From Athalassotoga sp964433875 (lineage in GTDB: Bacteria > Thermotogota > Thermotogae > Mesoaciditogales > Mesoaciditogaceae): a DNA stretch of 58,505 nt. Shown piece by piece: positions 42,347 to 51,597 of the stretch (within the stretch, counting starts at the first letter, position 1; the number at the start of each line of letters is the position of its first letter). The notes under the pieces were generated by a model, which saw only the letters and a list, made by a program, of their open reading frames with translations, did no database searches and was not told the origin of the DNA. The stretch spans positions 1 through 58,505 of the forward strand of contig CAYSSO010000010.1 in NCBI GenBank assembly GCA_964433875.1, given 5' to 3'. Made by a program: the position numbers and the translations under genes.

Positions 42347-43762
42347 ATGAGAAAGACAAAGATAGTTTGTACCATTGGACCGGCAACGATAAAAAAGGAA
42401 ATGCTCGAAGAGCTTGTAAGAAATGGAATGAATGTCGCAAGGCTTAACATGTCCCATGGCACACACGAAGAAAAATCACAGACAGTCACGGACATAAGAG
42501 AGATAAGAAAAAGACTTGGAGTGCCTGTTGGTATTTTGATGGATATAGAAGGACCAAAACTCAGAACTGGAAAATTAAAGACCGAATATGTCGAATTGAA
42601 GAAAGGATCAAAGGTTGTCCTGACTACCGATGATATGCTTGGAGATGAGAATAAAATATCTGTAAGTTATGCAGGCCTCCCATCGGACGTAAAGGCCGGC
42701 GATACGATCTTGCTAAATGATGGACTTATAAACCTTAAGGTTGTCTCGACGACTCAGAAAGAGATAACAACTGAGGTCATAAATGGAGGAGAGATAACCC
42801 ATAACAGAGGAATAAATGTTCCCGGCGTTGATTTGAAGGTTCCAACCCTTACCGAAAAGGATATGAAAGACATAGAACTGATAGCGAAGTTAAAGCCTGA
42901 CTACGTTGCCCTTTCATTTGTCAGAAAGCCCGAAGATGTGACGCATCTACGCGAAATTTTCAAAAGCAAGGGATTCGATGATCCAAAAATAATATCAAAA
43001 ATAGAGACAAAACAGGCTCTCGACAACCTCGAGGCGATTTTAGATGTCTCGGATGGCGCGATGGTAGCAAGAGGAGATCTCGGAGCCGAGATACCTTCCG
43101 AGGATCTGCCGATTGCTCAAAAGAGAATAATAAAGTTATGCAACGATCGAGCAATTCCGGTTATAACAGCCACCCAGATGCTGGAATCGATGGTAGAAAA
43201 TCCAAGACCAACGCGCGCCGAAATAACGGACATAGCAAATGCTGTCCTTGATGGAACAGATGCTGTTATGCTTTCTGAAGAAACAACGATCGGGAAGTAT
43301 CCGCTTCAGGCAGTTCAATTCATGGATAGGATAACACAAAAAGCAGAAAGATATCTTGAACTTTCGGAAAACACAAGAGCATCGATATTGCAAAAAAACA
43401 AAAATATAAGCGATGCCATAGCGTATTCATCGTGGCATTTAAGCATAGAACTTGAAACGTCTGTCATAATCGCATCGACCTTCTCAGGATATACCGCAAG
43501 GCATGTTTCACGTTTCCGACCATCTGCGGTCGTCTTCGCTCCAACCCCAAAGGATGAAACCTATCACAGGATGTCTCTTATCTGGGGCGTTGTACCTACC
43601 CTTATAGACAGGGTTGAATCAACGGACGAGATGATAGAAAATTCAATAAAAGAGTTACTCGGAATGGGTCTTGCAAATCCCGGAGAGAATGTGATCATAA
43701 CTGCGGGAATTCCATGGGGATTTTCCGGTACTACAAATCTTATTCAGGTACATAAAATTTAG
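42347..43762 (+). CDS. pyk: Pyruvate kinase
   Basis: 471 aa, last step of glycolysis. KIVCTIGPATIKKEMLEELV, NVARLNMSHGTHEEK, ILMDIEGPKLRTGKL, then LVARGDLGAE-type motif as MVARGDLGAEIP, and VITATQMLESMVENPRPTRA, DAVMLSEETTIGKYPLQAV. The C-terminal alpha/beta domain (VVFAPTPKDETYHRM) is present. ATG 42347 with GAAGGTGA SD. Operon with pfkA suggests joint control of the two irreversible glycolytic steps. Confidence 0.95.
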   Translation: MRKTKIVCTIGPATIKKEMLEELVRNGMNVARLNMSHGTHEEKSQTVTDIREIRKRLGVPVGILMDIEGPKLRTGKLKTEYVELKKGSKVVLTTDDMLGDENKISVSYAGLPSDVKAGDTILLNDGLINLKVVSTTQKEITTEVINGGEITHNRGINVPGVDLKVPTLTEKDMKDIELIAKLKPDYVALSFVRKPEDVTHLREIFKSKGFDDPKIISKIETKQALDNLEAILDVSDGAMVARGDLGAEIPSEDLPIAQKRIIKLCNDRAIPVITATQMLESMVENPRPTRAEITDIANAVLDGTDAVMLSEETTIGKYPLQAVQFMDRITQKAERYLELSENTRASILQKNKNISDAIAYSSWHLSIELETSVIIASTFSGYTARHVSRFRPSAVVFAPTPKDETYHRMSLIWGVVPTLIDRVESTDEMIENSIKELLGMGLANPGENVIITAGIPWGFSGTTNLIQVHKI

Positions 43763-43773
43763 GAGGTGTGATA

Positions 43774-45531
43774 ATGGAAAGCGGATCTGAAAATGTCATA
43801 TGGAATTTGGGTGATCTTTATTCTTCCCTTGAAGACTTAAAAAAAGACGGTGAAAAACTTTTGGAGGAAAGCAAATCATTTCGCCAAAAATTCTCAGACG
43901 CTCAAACTTTCCAGGATAAAAAGATGATGAGGCTTTCCATTGACACGCTTTCGAACCTTTATGACCAAATGGGAAAAATCTCCCAGTACGCATATTTGAG
44001 GTTTGCCGAAAACACAATTTCAGATGAGACGAAAAAGATAATGGCATGGGTTGAGAACCTTGAGACGGAGGTCCAGTCAAATCTCATCTTTTACAACATC
44101 GCGATATCAAAGATGCCAGACGATCTCTTCGAAAAGATAAGGCCTTCTCTTGGGGATTACAAGCATTTTCTTGAATCTGCAAGAAGATTTAGAGATCATT
44201 TATTTTCAGAAAGCGAAGAACAGATAATCGTTCACAAAAATTCCACAGGCCCAAATGCCTTTGTAAAATTTTACACTCAACTTACCTCTACTTACAAATT
44301 CAGAATAAATTTAGACGGGAAGATGCAGACTCTTAACGGAAGCCAGTTGAGATCTTTAAGAACGCATCCAAACCCAAAAATAAGAGAGATGGTAACATCC
44401 AAACTTTTCAAAAGGTACAGATCGAATGCCCTCGAGATAGAGAGCGCCTACAATGCCATTGCAAAAGACTATGACGTTGAATCGAAATTGCGCGGATATC
44501 CGTCTCCGATAAGCATGAGAAATCTCGATAATGAAGTGTCAGACGATGTTGTCGAGACGCTTGTAAAGGTTACAACGAAGAATAATTCACTTGTCGGCAG
44601 ATATTACAGGATCAAATCTAAACTTATGAATCAAAAACTCAAATTAAGCGATATTTATGCGCCTATCGGAGACGTTCAAAAAAAGTTCACATGGAATGAG
44701 GCAAAGGACATAGTAAGAAGGGCCTTCTACGATTTTGATGAAAGGTTTGGAAAGATAATAGACGAATTCTTTGAAAAGAGATGGATACACGCAGCCCCTA
44801 TGCCCGCGAAGGAAGGAGGAGCCTTCTGCTCTTACTCAACGCCGAAGACCCATCCTTACGTTCTCCTTACCTTTACGGGACAAATAAAGGATGTAATGAC
44901 TCTCGGCCACGAACTCGGCCACGGCCTTCATGGTGTACTCTCTTCGAAGCAAAATGCGCTCCAGTATCACACCCCTCTGACGATGGCTGAAACTGCCTCA
45001 ACCTTTGCGGAGATGCTTTTGATGGATTATTTTCTCGAGAGATTACCTAAAAAAGAAATTGTTCCTTTCATCGCTTCAAAACTCGAGGATCTCTTCGCGA
45101 CAATGAACAGGCAAAATATGTTCACCAGGTTCGAATTGAGAGCCCATGAAAAGATATCACAAGAGGGTGCAACATTCGAGGAACTATCAAAGATTTACGA
45201 TGAGGAACTTCACGAAATGTTTGGAGACTCGGTCGAATACAATCCAGAATTTAGATGGGAATGGTCTTCGGTACCGCATTTCTTCCATACGCCATTTTAC
45301 TGTTACGCCTACGATTTTGCGCAGTTGCTTGTCATATCCCTTTACGCAAAATATAAATCGGGAATGGCTGACTTCAAGGAAAAATACACAGATCTCCTCT
45401 CGGCAGGTGGATCGGACAGCCCTGAAAAACTTTTGGAACCCTTCGGAGTAAGTTTGTCAGATCCATCCTTCTGGCAGGGAGGATTCGATTACATTGAAGA
45501 GAATTTGATAAAAAGGATTGAACGGTCATGA
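43774..45531 (+). CDS. pepF: Oligoendopeptidase F family (M3B) metallopeptidase
   Basis: 585 aa, cytoplasmic. Zinc site HELGHGLHG in MTLGHELGHGLHGVLSSKQN, with third-ligand region PLTMAETASTFAEMLLMDYF (Glu). N-terminal VIWNLGDLYSSLEDLKKDGE and C-terminal PHFFHTPFYCYAYDFAQLL are typical of PepF. Cleaves short oligopeptides. AGGAGGTG with ATG 43774 at 6-7-base spacing is preferred to the GTG at 43768, which overlaps the SD. ATGA overlap with the following PPi-type phosphofructokinase. Confidence 0.93.
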   Translation: MESGSENVIWNLGDLYSSLEDLKKDGEKLLEESKSFRQKFSDAQTFQDKKMMRLSIDTLSNLYDQMGKISQYAYLRFAENTISDETKKIMAWVENLETEVQSNLIFYNIAISKMPDDLFEKIRPSLGDYKHFLESARRFRDHLFSESEEQIIVHKNSTGPNAFVKFYTQLTSTYKFRINLDGKMQTLNGSQLRSLRTHPNPKIREMVTSKLFKRYRSNALEIESAYNAIAKDYDVESKLRGYPSPISMRNLDNEVSDDVVETLVKVTTKNNSLVGRYYRIKSKLMNQKLKLSDIYAPIGDVQKKFTWNEAKDIVRRAFYDFDERFGKIIDEFFEKRWIHAAPMPAKEGGAFCSYSTPKTHPYVLLTFTGQIKDVMTLGHELGHGLHGVLSSKQNALQYHTPLTMAETASTFAEMLLMDYFLERLPKKEIVPFIASKLEDLFATMNRQNMFTRFELRAHEKISQEGATFEELSKIYDEELHEMFGDSVEYNPEFRWEWSSVPHFFHTPFYCYAYDFAQLLVISLYAKYKSGMADFKEKYTDLLSAGGSDSPEKLLEPFGVSLSDPSFWQGGFDYIEENLIKRIERS

Positions 45532-46649
45532 GAGTGCTCGTTGCTCAATCAGGTGGTCCAACTGCGGTCATAAACGCATCTCTCTATGGGGTTATAAAAG
45601 GTGCAAAATCTTTAAAATTCGAAATTTACGGTGGCCTTTACGGAATTGAAGGAATTCTACAGTCAAAGATAATACCACTTGAAATGGATGATGAAATGCT
45701 TGAAAAACTTGTCAAAACTCCTGGAACTTATCTTGGATCGTGCAGATACAATTTGCCCGATCCTCCAAACGAAGCCTACGATAGGCTCTTTGAAATCTTT
45801 AAATCCAACAAAATAGACGCTTTTTTGTACATAGGCGGAAACGATTCAATGCAGACTGTGTGGAAGATACATAAAGAGATAGAAAGAAGGAAATCACACG
45901 TAAAGGTTGGTGGAATACCCAAAACGGTCGATAACGATCTTTTCGGTACCGATCACTGTCCGGGCTTTCCGAGTGCCGCGAAATTTTTGAATGTAGTTGC
46001 CTCCGAGTTCGTGATCGATTCAAATGTTTATTCAAAACCTTCAATATGTGTGATAGAAACCATGGGAAGGGATTCGGGATGGCTTGCGGCGTCCTTGAAA
46101 CTCTCCGAAAAAATCGTCAAAGGTCTAAGGGTAATAACATATATCCCCGAAAGGCCTGTCTCTGAAAGAGCCATTTTAGATGAGGTATACGCTCTACGGG
46201 ATAATCCTTTACTTGTATCTGTTTCTGAGGGAATAAAGGACAAAGATGGTAATTACTTCTACACGACAGGTTCAAAGGATGCATTCGGAAATGTAAAACT
46301 CGGTGGCTCTGGTGAGAGAGTCGCAGAAATAATAGAAAAAATTGGAAAGGTCAAATTCATCAATCCTTCCTTTCTTCAAAGATCTGCCTCTCATATCACA
46401 TCGTCGATAGACGTCAAAGAGGCAATGATGGTAGGCTTTGACGGCGTAATGGCTCTTCAATCTCACAATGGTTTCTTTGTTTCAATTGAGAGGATAAATA
46501 ACGATACATACAAGTCTCAAGATAAGATCATATCAATAGAAGAAGTTATCGGAAAAATAAAGACGATACCGATAGATTTTAACGATGAGATGGTAAGATC
46601 TTACGTAGAACCCTTAATCGATGAATTGCCAAGATACGCATGGAGGTAA
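45528..46649 (+). CDS. Phosphofructokinase of the PPi-dependent type
   Basis: 373 aa. VLVAQSGGPTAVINASLYGV is the opening of the PPi-PFK clade; GIPKTVDNDLFGTDHCPGFP has the Lys (PKT-x-DND) that distinguishes PPi users from ATP users (GSIDND in the gene at 41375). The first Asp/Gly motif is IGGNDSMQTVW, with Asn in place of the first Asp of the usual GGDDS, so the phosphoryl donor deserves checking. ETMGRDSGWLAASLKL and GSGERVAEII follow. It works reversibly on fructose-6-P / fructose-1,6-bisP. Coupled to pepF (ATGA). Confidence 0.85.
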   Translation: MRVLVAQSGGPTAVINASLYGVIKGAKSLKFEIYGGLYGIEGILQSKIIPLEMDDEMLEKLVKTPGTYLGSCRYNLPDPPNEAYDRLFEIFKSNKIDAFLYIGGNDSMQTVWKIHKEIERRKSHVKVGGIPKTVDNDLFGTDHCPGFPSAAKFLNVVASEFVIDSNVYSKPSICVIETMGRDSGWLAASLKLSEKIVKGLRVITYIPERPVSERAILDEVYALRDNPLLVSVSEGIKDKDGNYFYTTGSKDAFGNVKLGGSGERVAEIIEKIGKVKFINPSFLQRSASHITSSIDVKEAMMVGFDGVMALQSHNGFFVSIERINNDTYKSQDKIISIEEVIGKIKTIPIDFNDEMVRSYVEPLIDELPRYAWR

Positions 46650-46652
46650 ATT

Positions 46653-48176
46653 TTGGGTATAATACACACCATTCTTAACTCTTTGAGTGATTTCTCTGTA
46701 TGGGCAATAAATTCTGCCGGATATATAGGAATATTCTTTACAATGGTCCTTGAAGGATTTTCAATACCTCTTCCCAGCGAGGTTATATTGCCTTTAGGCG
46801 GCTACATCGCGTCAAGGGGAAATCTCAATGTGCTCGGCGTGGTACTGGCAGGCGCTCTCGGTGGCACCGTTGGTTCTGTGGCACTATACTACGTTTCTAT
46901 GTTTTTTGGCAGAGGTTTTATAAAAAAGTGGGGCAAATACGTCCTCATTTCAGACAAACATCTTGATTCCATGGAGCGGTGGTTTAAAAATTACGGTAAC
47001 TTCACAGTCTTTACAACAAGATTGCTTCCAATCGTGAGAGGGCTTGTTGCGATCCCGGCCGGTATCTCAAAGATGAATATATGGAGTTACACGCTCTACA
47101 CTTTTCTGGGAAGCCTCATATGGGCCTTGATCCTTGTGTATTTTGGATTTCAACTTGGGCTTTCGGGCTTGAATATGGATCTAATATGGCTCATCGTTCT
47201 AATTCTTGTAGGTGTTACATTCGGAATATACTTTGGATACAGATTTTTGAAAAGGTATGTTTTACTTTTTACAATTATCGTAAACGTGATCCTATGGTCA
47301 TTTCTCGGATTCTTTATCTTTTTTGCACTTTACGAGGCGTACTTCCCTATAAGGGTTCATGATCTTAACTATTCAAGCATAAAAACAGTTGAAAGTATAA
47401 AGGGAGACTTCTCCTTTTACGTCGTTGGAAATACCTTTTACAACGTTGAATATTTTGACAGTTTCTCCGCGGCAACCGGCACTAACAAATTCATAATAGA
47501 CACAGGTAATATGGTCTACTCTGGAGATCTTTCAAAGTACAAGATTCTGATAAATGATCTTAAAAGATTGAAATTGCCATTTTTGGCCGTTGCCGGGCCT
47601 CGTGATTTGGCAGACGGAGGATATGCGAACTTTTACCATGTCTTTGGCAGTTACGAGTACACATTCCACGTAAATGACACCTTCTTTGTGGTTTTAAACA
47701 ACGCGAATGGAAAGATAACTCAATCTCAATTTGACTGGCTTTCAGACAGGCTATCGCATGCCTCCACCTACACGAAAAAAATCCTTGTAATGCACACGCC
47801 CGCCTTTTGGATGAAAGGGTCTAAAAAAATGGACGAGATCACGTCCAAAAAACTTCAGGATATGCTTTTAAAATCAGGAATAAATCTCGTGATATCGACA
47901 GGGCCATACAATTACTCAGAAAACCCAGTACCCTATCTTCAGGTCGGAGGAAAAAATTACGCAATCGTGAATATCGGAAATGAAATCTCCGTAACACACA
48001 GTGCTCTTCCGTCTTTGAATTCAAACTTCAATCAGATAATGCAAAACTTCTCAGTTTACATCTACACATATCTCGTCATGGAATGGCCGATAATTGGAAT
48101 AATAGCGATCATAGTGCTTTTGTCATGGTTTTTGTACAAAAGATATAAAATAACGATAAAGGTAGAAAGAAAATGA
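46653..48176 (+). CDS. DedA-family membrane protein fused to a degenerate metallophosphoesterase domain
   Basis: 507 aa. Residues 1-200 are DedA/SNARE-associated: LEGFSIPLPSEVILPLGGYI, then FTVFTTRLLPIVRGLVAIPA and a terminal helix. After another helix (about 205-230) comes a probably external region (235-465) that tracks the calcineurin-like phosphoesterase fold, ending with a last helix and a basic tail. Its metal motifs are eroded: IIDTGNMVYSGD instead of GD, AGPRDL (315-318) for GNHD, one His kept in VMHTPAFW (381), and TGPYNY (416-421) for GHxH. Enzymatic activity is doubtful; a binding or sensing role is possible. DedA proteins handle undecaprenyl or phospholipid flipping. TTG 46653 with TGGAGG. 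Confidence 0.7.
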   Translation: MGIIHTILNSLSDFSVWAINSAGYIGIFFTMVLEGFSIPLPSEVILPLGGYIASRGNLNVLGVVLAGALGGTVGSVALYYVSMFFGRGFIKKWGKYVLISDKHLDSMERWFKNYGNFTVFTTRLLPIVRGLVAIPAGISKMNIWSYTLYTFLGSLIWALILVYFGFQLGLSGLNMDLIWLIVLILVGVTFGIYFGYRFLKRYVLLFTIIVNVILWSFLGFFIFFALYEAYFPIRVHDLNYSSIKTVESIKGDFSFYVVGNTFYNVEYFDSFSAATGTNKFIIDTGNMVYSGDLSKYKILINDLKRLKLPFLAVAGPRDLADGGYANFYHVFGSYEYTFHVNDTFFVVLNNANGKITQSQFDWLSDRLSHASTYTKKILVMHTPAFWMKGSKKMDEITSKKLQDMLLKSGINLVISTGPYNYSENPVPYLQVGGKNYAIVNIGNEISVTHSALPSLNSNFNQIMQNFSVYIYTYLVMEWPIIGIIAIIVLLSWFLYKRYKITIKVERK

Positions 48177-49888
48177 AAAAGATATCGATAGTGTCCAACA
48201 CAAAAAGATTCTACATCTTAATTGTTCTTCTTTTAGTCATGGTCTTTGGATTTGAATTATACACATTGCTTTACGTTCGTCACATTTACAATCTGAAGTC
48301 AAGGTTTGACAGTGCCGTTATGACCTTCAATCCCGGCTTTTACGATCAGGAATTGAAAAAATTGCGCCCGATAATCGATGAAATCGAAAATCTCCCATTT
48401 GCCAGAATCCAAGACATCAATGCCGTAAAAGTTGCATTTTCGGAAAGTGCAAATCTTAACGAATCGAACTTAGACGCTTTGAAATTAAGTATATCGAACC
48501 TCTTCAACGATGCAATAATTGATCTCATAAAAGAATTTTTTCTAATGATCCTTTTATTTTCAGCATCTCTCCTTGTCGCCTTTTATATCTTTGTTTTAAG
48601 AAATCAAGGCAAAATCTTAAAAGAGATAGAAAATCTATCTGCCGATATCAAAAGCATCTTTAAAAACTCTCAAAATATCCATGATATCAAGATCAAAGAA
48701 TTTGAAATTATCGAATCTTCAATGAAGGCGGTCTTGGAAATATATGAAATATACGAGGTGATGAGAAAAGTAACGGCGGAATCCATAACGATAGAGGACC
48801 TTACTCGCGAGATGTACGAAAATCTAAAGGATATCCTTAAATTCAACAGAGTATCCTTTGCATCGGTAGAGGATGATAGGATCGTCGCATTTGTAGCATT
48901 TACAGATTCAAAGGTTTTGAAATTGAAATCCGGATTCAGCCAAAAGATCGGGGAGAATTCTCTTGGCAAAATAAAAAAAGGCGAGATAAGGTACATAAAG
49001 GATCTCGAAGAACACCTTAAAGAGCATCCAAATTCACAAAGTACAAGATTGATTGTCGAAGAAGGGATGAGATCGAGCATTACGATACCCATCTTTATAA
49101 ATGATTCGGTGCGCGGCTTTCTTTTTATGAATTCATTCAAAAAGGACGGGTTCAAAGATGCAAACAGGGAGATTTTCGATCAAATAAATGATATATTGAA
49201 TATCGCCTACCAAAAAACGATTCTCACGACAAAATTAGTAACGGCCGTGGCGACGAGTTTTACAGCGCTTTCCGAAAAGCGCGATGAGGAAACAGGTGCC
49301 CATATCATAAGAATGGCCACATATTCGAGAATGATAGCCGAAGGCCTCTCTTACCAAAAGGAATACGCCTCGCTTATAGACGAAAATCTTCTAAATGAAA
49401 TTTACCGGCAAGCACCGTTACATGACATTGGAAAGATAGGAATTCCCGATTACATACTGCTAAAGAAAGGAAAGTTGACTGCGGAAGAATTCGAAATAAT
49501 GAAAACCCATACCATAATCGGATATGAAGTACTTGAAAAGTTCGATGAAGAAGCATCGAAATTCGGAAGAAATTTCTTCACGATTGGTAAACTCATAGCG
49601 AGGTATCATCACGAAAGATGGGATGGAAAGGGATATCCTGACGGCCTTGCCGGCGGTAAGATACCTTTTTGCGCGAGAATTGTTGCCGTCGGAGATGTCT
49701 TAGATGCCCTAACCACAAGAAGACCATACAAGGCACCATTTGATTTTGAGACATCTTTTTCGATGATCCTCTCAGAGAGCGGGACCCATTTCGATCCATC
49801 GGTGATAAAGGCATTCGAAGATCAAAAGGAGAATATAAGAAATGTTTATGAAAAATTCAAAAGAGCAAATCCATCTGAATACATCTGA
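48173..49888 (+). CDS. Membrane sensor with GAF-like and HD-GYP (c-di-GMP phosphodiesterase-type) domains
   Basis: 571 aa. Helix at about 13-34, an extracytoplasmic part of about 85 residues, a second helix near 121-143, a linker, a GAF-like domain (about 190-330; FNRVSFASVEDDRIVAFVAF, SSITIPIFINDSVRGFLFMN) and an HD-GYP domain (about 350-560): RDEETGAHIIRMATYSRMIA, PLHDIGKIGIPDYILLKKGK, TIIGYEVLE, ARYHHERWDGKGYPDGLAG and IVAVGDVLDALTTRRPYKAP. The GYP motif and metal-binding residues are complete, so cyclic-dinucleotide hydrolysis is expected. ATGA overlap with the DedA fusion gene, suggesting a shared envelope-related stimulus. No diguanylate cyclase in the window. Confidence 0.85.
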   Translation: MKKISIVSNTKRFYILIVLLLVMVFGFELYTLLYVRHIYNLKSRFDSAVMTFNPGFYDQELKKLRPIIDEIENLPFARIQDINAVKVAFSESANLNESNLDALKLSISNLFNDAIIDLIKEFFLMILLFSASLLVAFYIFVLRNQGKILKEIENLSADIKSIFKNSQNIHDIKIKEFEIIESSMKAVLEIYEIYEVMRKVTAESITIEDLTREMYENLKDILKFNRVSFASVEDDRIVAFVAFTDSKVLKLKSGFSQKIGENSLGKIKKGEIRYIKDLEEHLKEHPNSQSTRLIVEEGMRSSITIPIFINDSVRGFLFMNSFKKDGFKDANREIFDQINDILNIAYQKTILTTKLVTAVATSFTALSEKRDEETGAHIIRMATYSRMIAEGLSYQKEYASLIDENLLNEIYRQAPLHDIGKIGIPDYILLKKGKLTAEEFEIMKTHTIIGYEVLEKFDEEASKFGRNFFTIGKLIARYHHERWDGKGYPDGLAGGKIPFCARIVAVGDVLDALTTRRPYKAPFDFETSFSMILSESGTHFDPSVIKAFEDQKENIRNVYEKFKRANPSEYI

Positions 49889-51416
49889 GATGAACCTCAC
49901 CATAATCACGACGACAGACGTACACGGATACATCTTTCCAATCGATTACACGACAAAGAGACCGGTTAATTACGGCCTTGCAAAGATAGCACCGCTAATA
50001 GAGAAAATAAGAAAGGAGAATAATCACGTTTTATATTTCGATTGCGGGGACACGATCCAGGGTTCCCCACTCGAATATTACTACGGACTTGTCGATAACT
50101 CTATAGATCCAACGATAGACGCAATGAATTATCTTAAATGCGACGCCATGACCATTGGAAATCATGACTTTAACTTCGGAAGAAAGGTGCTCGATAGAGC
50201 CATCGCTCAGGCTAACTTTCCATTTACCTCTGCAAATATAGTAAAGAAGGGCACTAAAGACCCATTCTTTGGCAAAGGATACGCGATCTACGACGTCGAT
50301 GGTCTTCGCGTTGCCTATCTTGCCCTTACGACAAAACTCATTCCTTTATGGGAAGAGGCCGAATACATATCCGACCTTGATTTTCTCGATCCTGTCGAGG
50401 TTGCAAAAGCATATATACCCAAATTAAAAAAGATGGCCGACCTTGTAATAATAGGATATCATGGTGGATTGGAGCGGGATCCGCAAAGCGGAGAGCAGAT
50501 CTCGGAATTGAATGGCGAAAACCAAGGCTACGAAATGATCACAACGTTAGAGGGTGTTTCTGCCTATATCTTCGGTCACCAGCACAAAACCTTCGCCACA
50601 AAGGTCAAAGAGGTGCCCGTCGTCATGGCCGCATCTCACGGAAAGGTCCTCGGAAGAATAGATCTAAAACTTTCCTTTGACGGAAGATGGAATGTAAAAT
50701 CGAGCGAGGCTCAACTTATAGATCCCGATGAAAGATCGAAAGAGTTGCTTCACAGGGAAAGGCCGTACCAGATCACAGTCCAAAAATGGCTTGATGAGAT
50801 TGTTGGAGAATCTCTCGGGGACTTTTACATTGAAGATGTAATGTACGGCCGTACCCATGAAACAGCCCTCGTGAATTTGATAAACGACGTTCAACTTTAT
50901 TATTCCAAAGCCGAGATATCGGCAACCTCCATCTTCTCACCAGAAGTTCACGGATGGAAAAGGGGAACTATAAAAAGAAGAGATATTATGGGCGTTTACA
51001 TCTTTTCAAACACACTCAAAGTCTTCGAACTAACGGGCCTTGAAATCAAAGAGATGATCGAGCATTCGGCCTCTTACTTTGCGCTCCAGGACAATGAAAT
51101 AGTCCCGTCCGGGGATTTAGCAGGATACAAATATCTCATCTTCAAAGGCATATCTTACACTGTAGACCTTACCCGGCCATCAGGAAAAAGAGTTACCAAG
51201 TTGGAAAAGGACGGGAAAAGTTTAGAATTCGATAAAAAATACACAATAGCTGTTAACAGTTATCAAGCGGGAGGAAATGGAGGATACACGATGTTCATCG
51301 GCAAAAGGCCTGTAAAAGAGATAAAAATTCAGGTAGTTGAATTAATAATAGATTACATAAAGGAAAAACATTTCATAGAACCCAAAATTGAAAACTACTG
51401 GTCTGTGATCTTTTAA
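49842..51416 (+). CDS. 5'-nucleotidase / 2',3'-cyclic phosphodiesterase family protein (UshA-like)
   Basis: About 508-524 aa. Metallophosphoesterase domain with LTIITTTDVHGYIFPIDY, YFDCGDTIQGSPLEYYY, TIGNHDFNFGRKV, IIGYHGGLERD and YIFGHQHKTFA: all five metal motifs intact, unlike the preceding fusion protein. C-terminal 5'-nucleotidase domain contains MYGRTHETALVNLINDVQLY and NSYQAGGNGGYTMF. No signal peptide, so it is probably cytoplasmic, unusual for UshA homologues. The start is uncertain: ATG 49842 has AAGGAG at 10-base spacing but overlaps the HD-GYP gene by 47 bases; ATG 49890, just after that stop, lacks an SD. Its TAA is followed at once by tRNA-Ser on the other strand. Confidence 0.85.
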   Translation: MFMKNSKEQIHLNTSEMNLTIITTTDVHGYIFPIDYTTKRPVNYGLAKIAPLIEKIRKENNHVLYFDCGDTIQGSPLEYYYGLVDNSIDPTIDAMNYLKCDAMTIGNHDFNFGRKVLDRAIAQANFPFTSANIVKKGTKDPFFGKGYAIYDVDGLRVAYLALTTKLIPLWEEAEYISDLDFLDPVEVAKAYIPKLKKMADLVIIGYHGGLERDPQSGEQISELNGENQGYEMITTLEGVSAYIFGHQHKTFATKVKEVPVVMAASHGKVLGRIDLKLSFDGRWNVKSSEAQLIDPDERSKELLHRERPYQITVQKWLDEIVGESLGDFYIEDVMYGRTHETALVNLINDVQLYYSKAEISATSIFSPEVHGWKRGTIKRRDIMGVYIFSNTLKVFELTGLEIKEMIEHSASYFALQDNEIVPSGDLAGYKYLIFKGISYTVDLTRPSGKRVTKLEKDGKSLEFDKKYTIAVNSYQAGGNGGYTMFIGKRPVKEIKIQVVELIIDYIKEKHFIEPKIENYWSVIF

Positions 51417-51503
51417 TGGCGGAGGCGCTGGGATTCGAACCCAGAAGGGGCTGAGCACCACCGGTTTTCGAGACCGGCCCCTTAGCCATTCGGGCACGCC
51501 TCC
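51417..51503 (-). tRNA. tRNA-Ser (anticodon CGA)
   Basis: 87 bases with the long variable arm of class II tRNAs. Acceptor GGAGGCG / CGCCTCC, anticodon stem with loop CTCGAAA (anticodon CGA), T-arm CTGGG-TTCGAAT-CCCAG, discriminator G and encoded CCA. The CCA end abuts the stop codon of the convergent nucleotidase gene with no spacer. Confidence 0.95.
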
Positions 51504-51512
51504 ATGCTTACA

Positions 51513-51588
51513 TGGTGTGCCTGGCGGGAATTGAACCCGCAACCTTTGGATCCGGAGTCCAATGCTCTATCCGTTGAGCCACAGGCAC
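51513..51588 (-). tRNA. tRNA-Arg (anticodon CCG)
   Basis: 76 bases. Acceptor GTGCCTG / CAGGCAC, D-arm with CTCAACGGATAGAG, anticodon stem TTGGA / TCCAA with loop CTCCGGA (anticodon CCG), T-arm GCGGG-TTCAATT-CCCGC, discriminator A, encoded CCA. Only 9 bases separate it from the rpsB stop codon, and 9 bases from tRNA-Ser. Confidence 0.95.
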
Positions 51589-51597
51589 ACACAAGAA

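Noticed and set aside
48670..49155. 161-aa minus-strand ORF
   Set aside because: Antisense to the GAF-like region of the HD-GYP gene; no SD or homology pattern.
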